Positions 56,633-64,000 of a stretch of DNA of 64,000 nucleotides are shown here, piece by piece. This stretch comes from Snodgrassella alvi_G. GTDB lineage: Bacteria; Pseudomonadota; Gammaproteobacteria; Burkholderiales; Neisseriaceae. How positions within the stretch are numbered: position 1 is the first letter of the stretch; each line of letters starts with the position of its first letter. The notes under the pieces were generated by a model. It did not search any database, was not told the origin of the DNA, and was given only the letters and a program-made list of their open reading frames with translations. The DNA lies in assembly GCA_946478525.1 (NCBI GenBank), contig CAMLCH010000003.1, positions 48,423 to 112,422 on the forward strand. The letters are read 5' to 3'. Position numbers and translations under genes: made by a program.

Positions 56633-57838
56633 TTATTTTAGCGGAATTTGGCTAAATCTGGCTAGCCTTTCCATAGCAGTACTTTGCAAATGCAGTGATT
56701 CTGACCAACCAGCAGCAGCATTTACCCAACTTTTCCATTCAGAACATAAATTCTGCCACGCAGCCAATCTCTCTTGTTTTTCCAAACTGTTCTCGCCGTT
56801 CATATCAGCTGACAATGCCAATAATGACTGCCGTAAATTTGTTGGCCAGTTTACTGTTACCTTTTGCCAGAAAGCATCCAGTTTACACATATGAGCCGCC
56901 TCCTGCTGCTGATAAATATGCCATAAAAATGGTATACCTGCCCACTGCGCACGTACAAAGCTGTCTTCTCCACGCACTACTGCTGCATCCACCAACCACA
57001 GTAAACAATCAAAAGCAGACTGTGGTACAAACGGGATACGCACCATGGTTAAATTATCTATAACCAATTCATCACCAACATTCTGCAATGCATTTGCAGG
57101 AATTAAACCGGTACAACGCCAGCCATCTACTATTTCTCGACCGGCCAGCCATAACGTCATTGGTGTACCGGCCTCACGCCACATCGCTAGCCAGTCATTC
57201 CAATGTTCACTAGCATAGGCAAACAATAACCATAACTGTCCTACATGCAGTAATGGTAGACCATATTGTTGCTTGAAATTCTGCTGTAAATCTGGTTGCA
57301 GCAAAAATTCTGCTCGTCTGCTTAGATAATCAGTCTCGCGCAACAAACCACCACTATTGACATCAATTCCCATAAACCAGAAATATTTAGCCAAACCATT
57401 ATTCTGAAGCGATGGCATGGCTTGTAAATCAACAGCCCAGTCTTCTGCAGTCAGATATTCCCAGTTTAACCATAATGGTCGACAGACCACCATACGTTGC
57501 AACACCACTTGCGGTAGATCACAGCCAAAGGTTTCAATAACCATCACCGGATCGGAAATAGTTTTTAATCGAATGGCTAACTCCGCGTCACTCAGCCAGC
57601 TTTCTACCGTTAGCTTGCTCTGCCAGACGGCCTGTTCAGCTAACGGCACCAGTTTGTCTAAAGCGGTGGTATTATCAATCCATAAACGCACCTGCCAAGG
57701 AAAGCATTGTGCTAACTGCATGGCTAGCCGCCAGCCAACCCCCACATCACCCCAGTTATCAATAACGCGAACAAATACCCACACCTCACCTTGAGTAAAG
57801 TTTGGTGATGATAACTTTGAAGCTACCAACTCCTGCAT
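56633..57838 (-). CDS. earP: EF-P arginine rhamnosyltransferase EarP
   Basis: EarP uses dTDP-L-rhamnose to rhamnosylate Arg32 of EF-P. The start at 57838 (401 residues) is preferred because AGG lies 7 bp upstream; an ATG six codons earlier has no ribosome site. The catalytic loop DNWGDVGVGWRL holds Asp27 and Asp31, the counterparts of the known aspartates. LWLNWEYLTAE, KYFWFMG and RGEDSFVRAQWAGIPFLWHI form the nucleotide-sugar site. Confidence 0.96.
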   Translation of the reverse strand: MQELVASKLSSPNFTQGEVWVFVRVIDNWGDVGVGWRLAMQLAQCFPWQVRLWIDNTTALDKLVPLAEQAVWQSKLTVESWLSDAELAIRLKTISDPVMVIETFGCDLPQVVLQRMVVCRPLWLNWEYLTAEDWAVDLQAMPSLQNNGLAKYFWFMGIDVNSGGLLRETDYLSRRAEFLLQPDLQQNFKQQYGLPLLHVGQLWLLFAYASEHWNDWLAMWREAGTPMTLWLAGREIVDGWRCTGLIPANALQNVGDELVIDNLTMVRIPFVPQSAFDCLLWLVDAAVVRGEDSFVRAQWAGIPFLWHIYQQQEAAHMCKLDAFWQKVTVNWPTNLRQSLLALSADMNGENSLEKQERLAAWQNLCSEWKSWVNAAAGWSESLHLQSTAMERLARFSQIPLK

Positions 57839-57923
57839 AAATACACCTAACTCCATACAGATAAAACTACCTTGCCTGCAATTCTGATTTTGTCAAGCTA
57901 AAAATCACCTTGACAGATTAGTT

Positions 57924-58121
57924 TTATCCACATGCACTACCTTAACAACTAAAAACACTATTATTTTCATAAATTTAATAAAATCACCATTATTAACAAA
58001 CATAACATTATGTTTTTAAATAAAATTTAATTTAGGCTTATTTTTTAGGCAGGCACATGCAAGTCTTGATATTTCGACGGTTAAAATCCTTTAGCGGTCA
58101 TTTTCCACAAATTTATCCACA
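57924..58121. promoter_or_regulatory. DnaA boxes in the gyrA upstream region
   Basis: Exact TTATCCACA boxes occur at 57924-57932 and 58113-58121, both in the same orientation. An 8-of-9 box (TTTTCCACA) lies at 58101-58109. The 400-bp spacer is AT-rich. DnaA may regulate gyrA, or the cluster may titrate DnaA. Confidence 0.55.
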
Positions 58122-58256
58122 GATATTGTGAACATATTCCTAAACCCTTTATAGACAAGGATTTTTGACCAGATGTAAAACTGCTATGAAAAATAGCCGG
58201 CAAGCCACTCATGCTATGGTAAAATAAACAATAACCTTTATAGTTGTAAACATATT

Positions 58257-60860
58257 ATGTCTGATGCTCTTTTTGCCAAAGAAACCATAGCAGTATCTCT
58301 TGAAGAGGAAATGCGTCGCTCCTACCTTGACTATGCCATGAGTGTAATAGTAGGACGAGCCCTTCCCGATGTACGCGATGGTCTGAAGCCAGTTCATCGT
58401 CGCGTACTTTTTGCAATGCACGAACTGAATAACGACTGGAATCGTGCCTATAAAAAATCAGCGCGTATTGTCGGCGATGTTATCGGTAAATACCACCCTC
58501 ACGGTGACACTGCCGTTTACGACACCATCGTCCGCATGGCACAGGATTTTTCCATGCGCTATATGCTGGTTGATGGCCAGGGTAACTTTGGTTCTGTCGA
58601 TGGCGACAGTGCTGCCGCCATGCGTTATACCGAAATTCGCATGGCACGTATTGCCCATGAAATACTGGCAGACATTGATCAGGAAACCGTCGACTTCATT
58701 CCTAATTATGATGGTAGTGAACATGAACCTGCCGTACTACCTACCCGCATACCTGCACTGCTGATTAACGGCTCCTCTGGTATTGCTGTCGGCATGGCTA
58801 CCAATATTCCACCTCATAACATCAATGAAGTGATCGGTGGCGCTAAAGCACTGCTGGCTAACGAAAACCTCAGTATTGACGAACTAATCGACCTCATTCC
58901 AGCGCCTGATTTCCCCACTGGCGGTATTATCTACGGCCTGACCGGCGTGCGTGAAGGCTATCGTACCGGTCGGGGTCGCGTCATCATGCGTGGCAAAACC
59001 CATATTGAACCAATTGGCAAAAATGATGAGCGCGAAGCCATCATAATTGATGAAATCCCCTATCAGGTAAACAAAGCCAGACTGGTCGAAAAAATCGGCG
59101 AACTGGTACACAATAAGATTCTAGAAGGTATTTCCGACCTACGCGATGAATCCGACAAATCCGGTATGCGTGTCGTAATCGAACTCAAACGCAATGAAAA
59201 TGCCGAAGTCATTCTTAACCAGCTGTACAAACTAACCCAATTACAAGATAGTTTTGGCATTAACATGGTGGCACTGGTAGACGGCCAGCCGCGCCTGCTT
59301 AACCTGAAACAAATTCTAAGCGAATTTTTACGGCATCGCCGTGAAGTTGTCACACGACGCACCCTGTTTGCTCTGCGTAAAGCACGTGATCGCGGACACG
59401 TCCTTGAAGGTCTGGCCGTGGCACTTTCTAATGTCGATGAAATCATTGCCCTGATTAAGGCATCGGCAACCCCTCCCGAGGCAAAAGCAGCCCTAACCTC
59501 ACGCCCATGGCGTTCCGAGCTGGTAGAAAACATGCTCGTACGCAGCGATATAGATGTCAAACTGATAAAACCGCAGAACTTACCGCAAAATACTGGTCTG
59601 GTCGCCAATGGCTACTTCCTTTCCGACGCACAGGCACAGGCAATTCTTGACATGCGCTTGCAACGCCTAACTGGTCTGGAACAGGATAAGATCGTTGATG
59701 AATATAAAAACGTTCTTGACGTAATCCTCGACTTACTGGATATATTGGCTAACCCTGCCCGGGTTAACCAGATCATTCATGACGAACTGACAGCTATTCA
59801 GGAACAGTTTGGCGATAGTCGCCGCAGCGAAATCAATGCATTTGGCGGTGATATTGCCGATGAAGATTTGATTCCGCAGCGTGACATGGTCGTTACCCTT
59901 ACCCACGGTGGTTACATTAAAACTCAGCAGGTAGACGACTATCAGGCACAAAAACGTGGTGGTCGTGGCAAACAAGCCACTGCTACTAAAGATGAAGACT
60001 TCATCGAAACCCTGTTTATCGCCAACACCCATGATTTCTTATTATGCTTCACCAGTCTGGGTAAATGTCACTGGATTAAAGTATACAAACTACCTGAAGG
60101 TGGTCGAAACAGCCGCGGTCGCCCAGTGAACAACCTGATACAGCTGGAAGAAGGTGAAAAAATTAACACCATCCTGCCAGTGCGTGAATTCAGTGAAAAC
60201 GAATATGTTTTCATGTGTACCGAACAGGGTATCGTCAAGAAAACTTCCCTAACCGATTTCTCCCGTCCGCGTAGCGCCGGCATCATTGCTTTAGGATTGG
60301 ATGAAGGTGATCACCTCATAGGTGCTGTGAAAACAGCCGGCAAACATGACATTATGTTATTTTCAAATGGTGGTAAAGCCGTACGATTTAACGAAGACAA
60401 CGTACGACCGATGGGACGCAGTGCCCGTGGCGTACGTGGCATGAAACTAGCTGAAAATAATCAGGTGATTAGCTTGCTCGCTTATGACAGCGACCAAGAT
60501 GGTGATAAATTAGTGCTGACCGCCACGGCCAATGGCTATGGTAAACGTACCGTCGTAGACGATTACCGTCGTTCTGCCCGCGGTACACAAGGTGTTATTG
60601 CTATTGATACCGGTGATCGTAACGGTGACTTAGTAGCAGCAACACTTGTTGCCGACAGTGACGACCTAATGCTGATCACCAGTGGTGGTGTACTTATTCG
60701 TACCAAAGTTGATCAGATACGCGCCACCGGTCGTGCTGCCGCTGGTGTTAAACTCATTAATCTTGATGACGGCGAAAAACTGGTAAGTCTGGAACGAATT
60801 GCCGAACCAGAGGAAAACGGCAATACTGAAGTAGATCTACTGGAAACACCAGAGAATTAA
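58257..60860 (+). CDS. gyrA: DNA gyrase subunit A
   Basis: GyrA breaks and rejoins DNA through Tyr124 (AAAMRYTEIRMA). The 867-residue protein has the winged-helix/tower domain and a six-bladed C-terminal domain containing the GyrA box QKRGGRG. In the quinolone-determining region, HGDTAVYDT has Thr85 where E. coli has Ser83, while Asp89 (E. coli Asp87) is retained. The ribosome site is weak. DnaA boxes lie upstream. Confidence 0.98.
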   Translation: MSDALFAKETIAVSLEEEMRRSYLDYAMSVIVGRALPDVRDGLKPVHRRVLFAMHELNNDWNRAYKKSARIVGDVIGKYHPHGDTAVYDTIVRMAQDFSMRYMLVDGQGNFGSVDGDSAAAMRYTEIRMARIAHEILADIDQETVDFIPNYDGSEHEPAVLPTRIPALLINGSSGIAVGMATNIPPHNINEVIGGAKALLANENLSIDELIDLIPAPDFPTGGIIYGLTGVREGYRTGRGRVIMRGKTHIEPIGKNDEREAIIIDEIPYQVNKARLVEKIGELVHNKILEGISDLRDESDKSGMRVVIELKRNENAEVILNQLYKLTQLQDSFGINMVALVDGQPRLLNLKQILSEFLRHRREVVTRRTLFALRKARDRGHVLEGLAVALSNVDEIIALIKASATPPEAKAALTSRPWRSELVENMLVRSDIDVKLIKPQNLPQNTGLVANGYFLSDAQAQAILDMRLQRLTGLEQDKIVDEYKNVLDVILDLLDILANPARVNQIIHDELTAIQEQFGDSRRSEINAFGGDIADEDLIPQRDMVVTLTHGGYIKTQQVDDYQAQKRGGRGKQATATKDEDFIETLFIANTHDFLLCFTSLGKCHWIKVYKLPEGGRNSRGRPVNNLIQLEEGEKINTILPVREFSENEYVFMCTEQGIVKKTSLTDFSRPRSAGIIALGLDEGDHLIGAVKTAGKHDIMLFSNGGKAVRFNEDNVRPMGRSARGVRGMKLAENNQVISLLAYDSDQDGDKLVLTATANGYGKRTVVDDYRRSARGTQGVIAIDTGDRNGDLVAATLVADSDDLMLITSGGVLIRTKVDQIRATGRAAAGVKLINLDDGEKLVSLERIAEPEENGNTEVDLLETPEN

Positions 60861-60881
60861 ATTTTAGCTTTACAATTAACC

Positions 60882-60909
60882 AGCCGACTGCATGCAGTCG
60901 GCTTTATTT
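60882..60909 (+). terminator. Terminator of gyrA
   Basis: A 22-bp perfect palindrome (AGCCGACTGCA followed by its complement) at 60882-60903 precedes a T-rich tail. Confidence 0.9.
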
Positions 60910-60986
60910 TTCTACAATATCAACCATGTAAACTGAACTAACAGCGTCAGAACGTTCAACATCTATACCATAGCCATAATCCACTT

Positions 60987-61005
60987 GATAATAATAATGA
61001 AATCC
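60987..61005. promoter_or_regulatory. Weak Fur-like site upstream of bfd
   Basis: GATAATAATAATGAAATCC matches the Fur consensus at 12 of 19 positions, 44 bp before the bfd ATG. It is plausible because bfd genes are often iron-repressed, but it is weak. Confidence 0.3.
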
Positions 61006-61048
61006 ACTATCATCTTTATCAATAAAAAATCTACTCAGAGGAAAAGCC

Positions 61049-61246
61049 ATGTACATTTGTCTGTGCAATGCCATAACCGATCGCCAGATAAAAGAAACCG
61101 TTGCCGCCGGCGCCACCAGCCTGACCGACTTACAATCACAACTTGGCGTTGCCACCTGTTGTGGTTGCTGTGCCGATTTAGCCAGTTCTTTTTTGTCTGT
61201 TCATCATGATAACCAGACAAACTGCACTCAAGCCACAGGCACATAA
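61049..61246 (+). CDS. bfd: Bacterioferritin-associated ferredoxin
   Basis: A 65-residue [2Fe-2S] protein of the Bfd/Fer2_BFD family. The four ligands come from CLC (residues 5-7) and the CCGCC region. The family end of helix ITDRQIKETVAAGATSLTDL is clear. Bfd donates electrons to release iron from bacterioferritin. AGAGGAAAA precedes the ATG. No bfr gene is in the window. Confidence 0.93.
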   Translation: MYICLCNAITDRQIKETVAAGATSLTDLQSQLGVATCCGCCADLASSFLSVHHDNQTNCTQATGT

Positions 61247-61391
61247 ACCATAGTCGATCCAGCACTGATCAATTATCTATTCTGATCGTTTATAACTATT
61301 CCAGCATATTATTAAGCAAACTCAGGCAAATACCTTTACCGATCGATTATAAAATTTTATAAAAGCTAACATCATGATCCATATCATAAAG

Positions 61392-61799
61392 CTATGACCG
61401 CAGAGACTTAATCCAGGCATTAAAAAAAGCTTGTTGCTCTTCTGTTGAGACAATATCTTCATCTGCAAAATCAAAAATAGCCACTAAATCTTCCATTAAA
61501 GCATGTTTACCCATCTGCAGTTGATAAGCTAATAATCCCTTCGACATGTCTCTAGCCATAGGAGAAGGATAGACATTTACTTTTGCACCTTTACAAAGAA
61601 AAGTCACATTGGCAAAATAGTTCCTTATCTGACAAAAACAATTGAAAAAATCCGTATCAGATACTTCATAACCATCTACATTTCCTCCAAACACAACTTT
61701 TAAAATACATTGATAATTATCCATATTTTTATAGTAAAGCTCAGCATGATCAATTTTTCCGCCACGAATTACCTTGATCTGCTTTTGTTGATAAGCCAT
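61392..61799 (-). CDS. Hypothetical protein, possible orphan immunity-type protein
   Basis: A 135-residue soluble protein with no signal peptide or membrane helix. GAGAG lies upstream of the ATG. The text (KVIRGGKIDHAELYYKNMDN, FFNCFCQIRNYFANVTFLCK, then AYQLQMGKHALMEDLVAIFD) reads as a compact alpha/beta domain. It resembles single-domain proteins found beside polymorphic toxin genes, but I cannot name the family and no toxin is adjacent. Confidence 0.65.
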   Translation of the reverse strand: MAYQQKQIKVIRGGKIDHAELYYKNMDNYQCILKVVFGGNVDGYEVSDTDFFNCFCQIRNYFANVTFLCKGAKVNVYPSPMARDMSKGLLAYQLQMGKHALMEDLVAIFDFADEDIVSTEEQQAFFNAWIKSLRS

Positions 61800-62896
61800 G
61801 ATTATTTCTCTCTAAAATTTTCCTGATTACCAATGAGAATCCTTACTTCACCTTTTATTTGAAAAACAACCAATAATTCACATATTCATTGTTTAAAATA
61901 ATTTCATAATTTTTATTAAAAACTCCTTAGCATAACCTTTTGTCATTTTAACTAAAAAATACTTGATGAAATGCAATGTTGGAAGCAATAATTAAATAAC
62001 TATAAAATTTTCAACGCATTTTCCTTTCCACTTCCCTGATTCATTTAAAAATTTTCAGCAACTACAAGAAGATATAAAATTCCATTTATTTAAATTATTC
62101 TTATTTAATTAAAATTTCATTATATTGACACAAAAAAATATTTTTTCATCCGTTAAATAACACACATTAAAATATATTATTCAGAATATTCTGCATTACC
62201 TAAACTTAAATATTCACTGGTTATACAATTAATTTCGTGTCTTTTTAGACTTAGAAAACATGCATGTTTTTCATTGTTTTATCAAACGATCGTTTTCAGT
62301 ATTTGTGCAAACATCTTTAACACTTACGTTTCACTTAATTCACCATTTGAAGTTTTTCTTTTTTACTACTAATTAATATCAATACTTTAATCATTAATAG
62401 CTTCAGAATTATTGAGCAAACAGTCAAAACCTTAAGCCCTTTTTGTTTACTTTGCTGATCATCAACTAAATCAATCCGGCTAACTAGCATTCACCAAATC
62501 CAATATTCCGTTTAATCATACTAATTTTTCAACTCAATTCTCTGATTAGTAAGATAAAATAGATAACTAAATTCATTTCCACCTAATTATTATATTACCT
62601 CTCATACTAACCATAAACTGTCTTAAATTTATATTTAGTTTCATTATTACTATGATCTATATTCCTACCTTTACCTTGCCTGCTGATTGAATCAAATCAG
62701 AAAGTTATCAGGTTTTTGCCACATCTCACTAAAATAATTCTGCAAACCTGCTACAGCCCTCCCCCAAACAGACAACATATCTTGCTGTATTCATTTACAT
62801 AAGAACAGGCAATAGACTATCATTAACAACAAAATAATTCCTAACTAACAAACAGCCATTACCACTCTTTTATCTACTAGCAGGCCTAGCAATTTC
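61800..62896. other. Gene-free AT-rich stretch
   Basis: About 1.1 kb with no supported gene. A 12-bp palindrome AAACGATCGTTT lies near 62285. It must hold the promoter of the EamA gene. Confidence 0.5.
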
Positions 62897-63790
62897 ATGA
62901 TATTTTCCAAACAAATACAGGGACACCTGATTGCACTAATTACCGTAGCAATTTGGGCAACAACCTTTGTTTCTACCAAACTATTACTGACAGACTTTAA
63001 ACCTATTGAAATCCTCTTTTATCGATTTCTCCTGGGTTACCTTACCCTTTGGTTGTTATTGCCTCGTCCATTTGCTTGGCAAGGTATCAAACAGGAGCTA
63101 ACCTTTATCGGTGCTGGATTTTGTGGTATTACCTGTTATTTCTTATGTGAAAATACCGCACTAACCTATACCACAGCGTCAAATGTAGGCGTAATAGTCA
63201 GCTTATGCCCCGTTTTAACTGCCGTCCTCGCCATATATTTCTTAAAAGCAGAGAAGCCCGCTCTGCCCTTTTATATTGGCTGTTTATGTGCCATCGTCGG
63301 TGTTGCCATCATCAGCTTTAATGGCAAATTTGTTCTATCTCTTAATCCACTAGGTGATATGCTTGCCGTCGGCGCTTGTTTATTTTGGGCCGGTTATTCC
63401 ATCCTTACCAAAATCAGCAGTAACCACGGCTACCATACCATCTTACTAACCAGACGATTTTTCTTTTACGGCCTGATATTAATGATTCCGGCGCTATTTT
63501 TATTTGATTTTGACTGGGATCTATCCAGATTTAGCAAACCTGCTAATAGCCTGAATATGTTGTTTCTGGGCGTAGGCGCCTCTGCCATTTGCTTTGTTTC
63601 TTGGAATTACGCATTAAAACTACTTGGTGCAGTAAAAATCAGCATTTATATCTATTTCATCCCAATTCTGACTATTGTCGCCGCAGTGCTTATTCTCAAA
63701 GAACCATTTACATGGATCGCGGCCATTGGCACATTACTAACCCTTTCCGGCGTACTGCTCTCAGAAGGCAAGATCAAAATCAAAAAATAA
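62897..63790 (+). CDS. EamA/DMT-family transporter
   Basis: A 297-residue inner-membrane protein with ten helices formed by two EamA repeats: the first from ALITVAIWATTFVSTKLLLT, the second from PLGDMLAVGACLFWAGYSIL. These export metabolites or amino acids. The substrate is unknown. The end (GTLLTLSGVLLSEG) is typical. The ribosome site is weak. Confidence 0.9.
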   Translation: MIFSKQIQGHLIALITVAIWATTFVSTKLLLTDFKPIEILFYRFLLGYLTLWLLLPRPFAWQGIKQELTFIGAGFCGITCYFLCENTALTYTTASNVGVIVSLCPVLTAVLAIYFLKAEKPALPFYIGCLCAIVGVAIISFNGKFVLSLNPLGDMLAVGACLFWAGYSILTKISSNHGYHTILLTRRFFFYGLILMIPALFLFDFDWDLSRFSKPANSLNMLFLGVGASAICFVSWNYALKLLGAVKISIYIYFIPILTIVAAVLILKEPFTWIAAIGTLLTLSGVLLSEGKIKIKK

Positions 63791-64000
63791 CTGCCGACCC
63801 TACTCTAACCTTATTCCGCAACCCTTTTAAAAATTAACAGCGAAAATACCAAGCTCAAACAATAATTAATTTATTAACATACATTAATAATTTAGTAAAA
63901 CTAGATAAATTATGTTAATTTATGATATATTAATGTAATGTATTGTGTGTTGTTGCCTTAACCAGTACCTACCATACCACTTCTTCTACAATCCAGAATT
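63791..64000. other. Window end, gene-free
   Basis: AT-rich with TAATTTA/TTAATG-type short dyads. No gene is seen. Confidence 0.5.

Overview
The window is chromosomal DNA from an AT-rich betaproteobacterium of the family Neisseriaceae. The evidence is the gene content: dnaA-dnaN-gyrB, a long LigA in a galU/ligA/zipA/ampD cluster, an EarP plus Arg32-type EF-P pair, a DUF3079 protein, and an ESPR-bearing trimeric autotransporter. Overall it looks most like the bee-gut genus Snodgrassella; this is inference from gene content and protein similarity recalled from memory, not from a search.

Layout. 1-4.9 kb: replication core (3' part of dnaA, dnaN, gyrB). 5.2-6.3 kb: a divergent HxlR regulator / NAD(P)H oxidoreductase pair. 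6.8-12.2 kb, minus strand: ampD, zipA, ligA, galU, then a tRNA-Phe on the plus strand. 12.8-16.7 kb: a low-GC accessory stretch with one small lipoprotein, two gene remnants (one a response-regulator receiver domain) and an intact L-cysteine desulfidase gene. 16.7-22.9 kb: a siderophore system (small coupled ORF, two permeases, ATPase, binding lipoprotein, TonB receptor), followed by a decayed partial copy of the receptor 3' end. 24.6-26.9 kb: a YadA-type adhesin with a 411-bp tandem duplication. 27.4-28.3 kb: a phage-type C4 antisense RNA element in front of two small genes. 28.5-29.6 kb: a Sel1-like protein. 30.2-34.2 kb: an elemental iron uptake operon (P19, cupredoxin, FTR1, EfeO, EfeB). 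34.5-46.8 kb: phosphoethanolamine transferase, pepN, cycA, Fur-box-controlled mntH, DUF3079, pta. 47.9-52.6 kb: decayed genes, a repeat-containing lipoprotein and an MBL-fold hydrolase. 52.7-58 kb, minus strand: MATE, murB, TetR and earP, efp. 58.2-64 kb: gyrA, bfd, an orphan small gene and an EamA transporter.

Functional theme. Metal acquisition dominates: siderophore uptake, Fe2+/FTR1 uptake, DyP/EfeB, Nramp and Bfd, with Fur-like sites upstream of the siderophore, P19, mntH and, more weakly, bfd genes. The long gene-free stretches are very AT-rich, and several still hold recognisable but broken reading frames, which suggests ongoing gene decay. The least ordinary single element is the C4-type antisense RNA, whose loop can pair with the ribosome-binding site of the small gene downstream.
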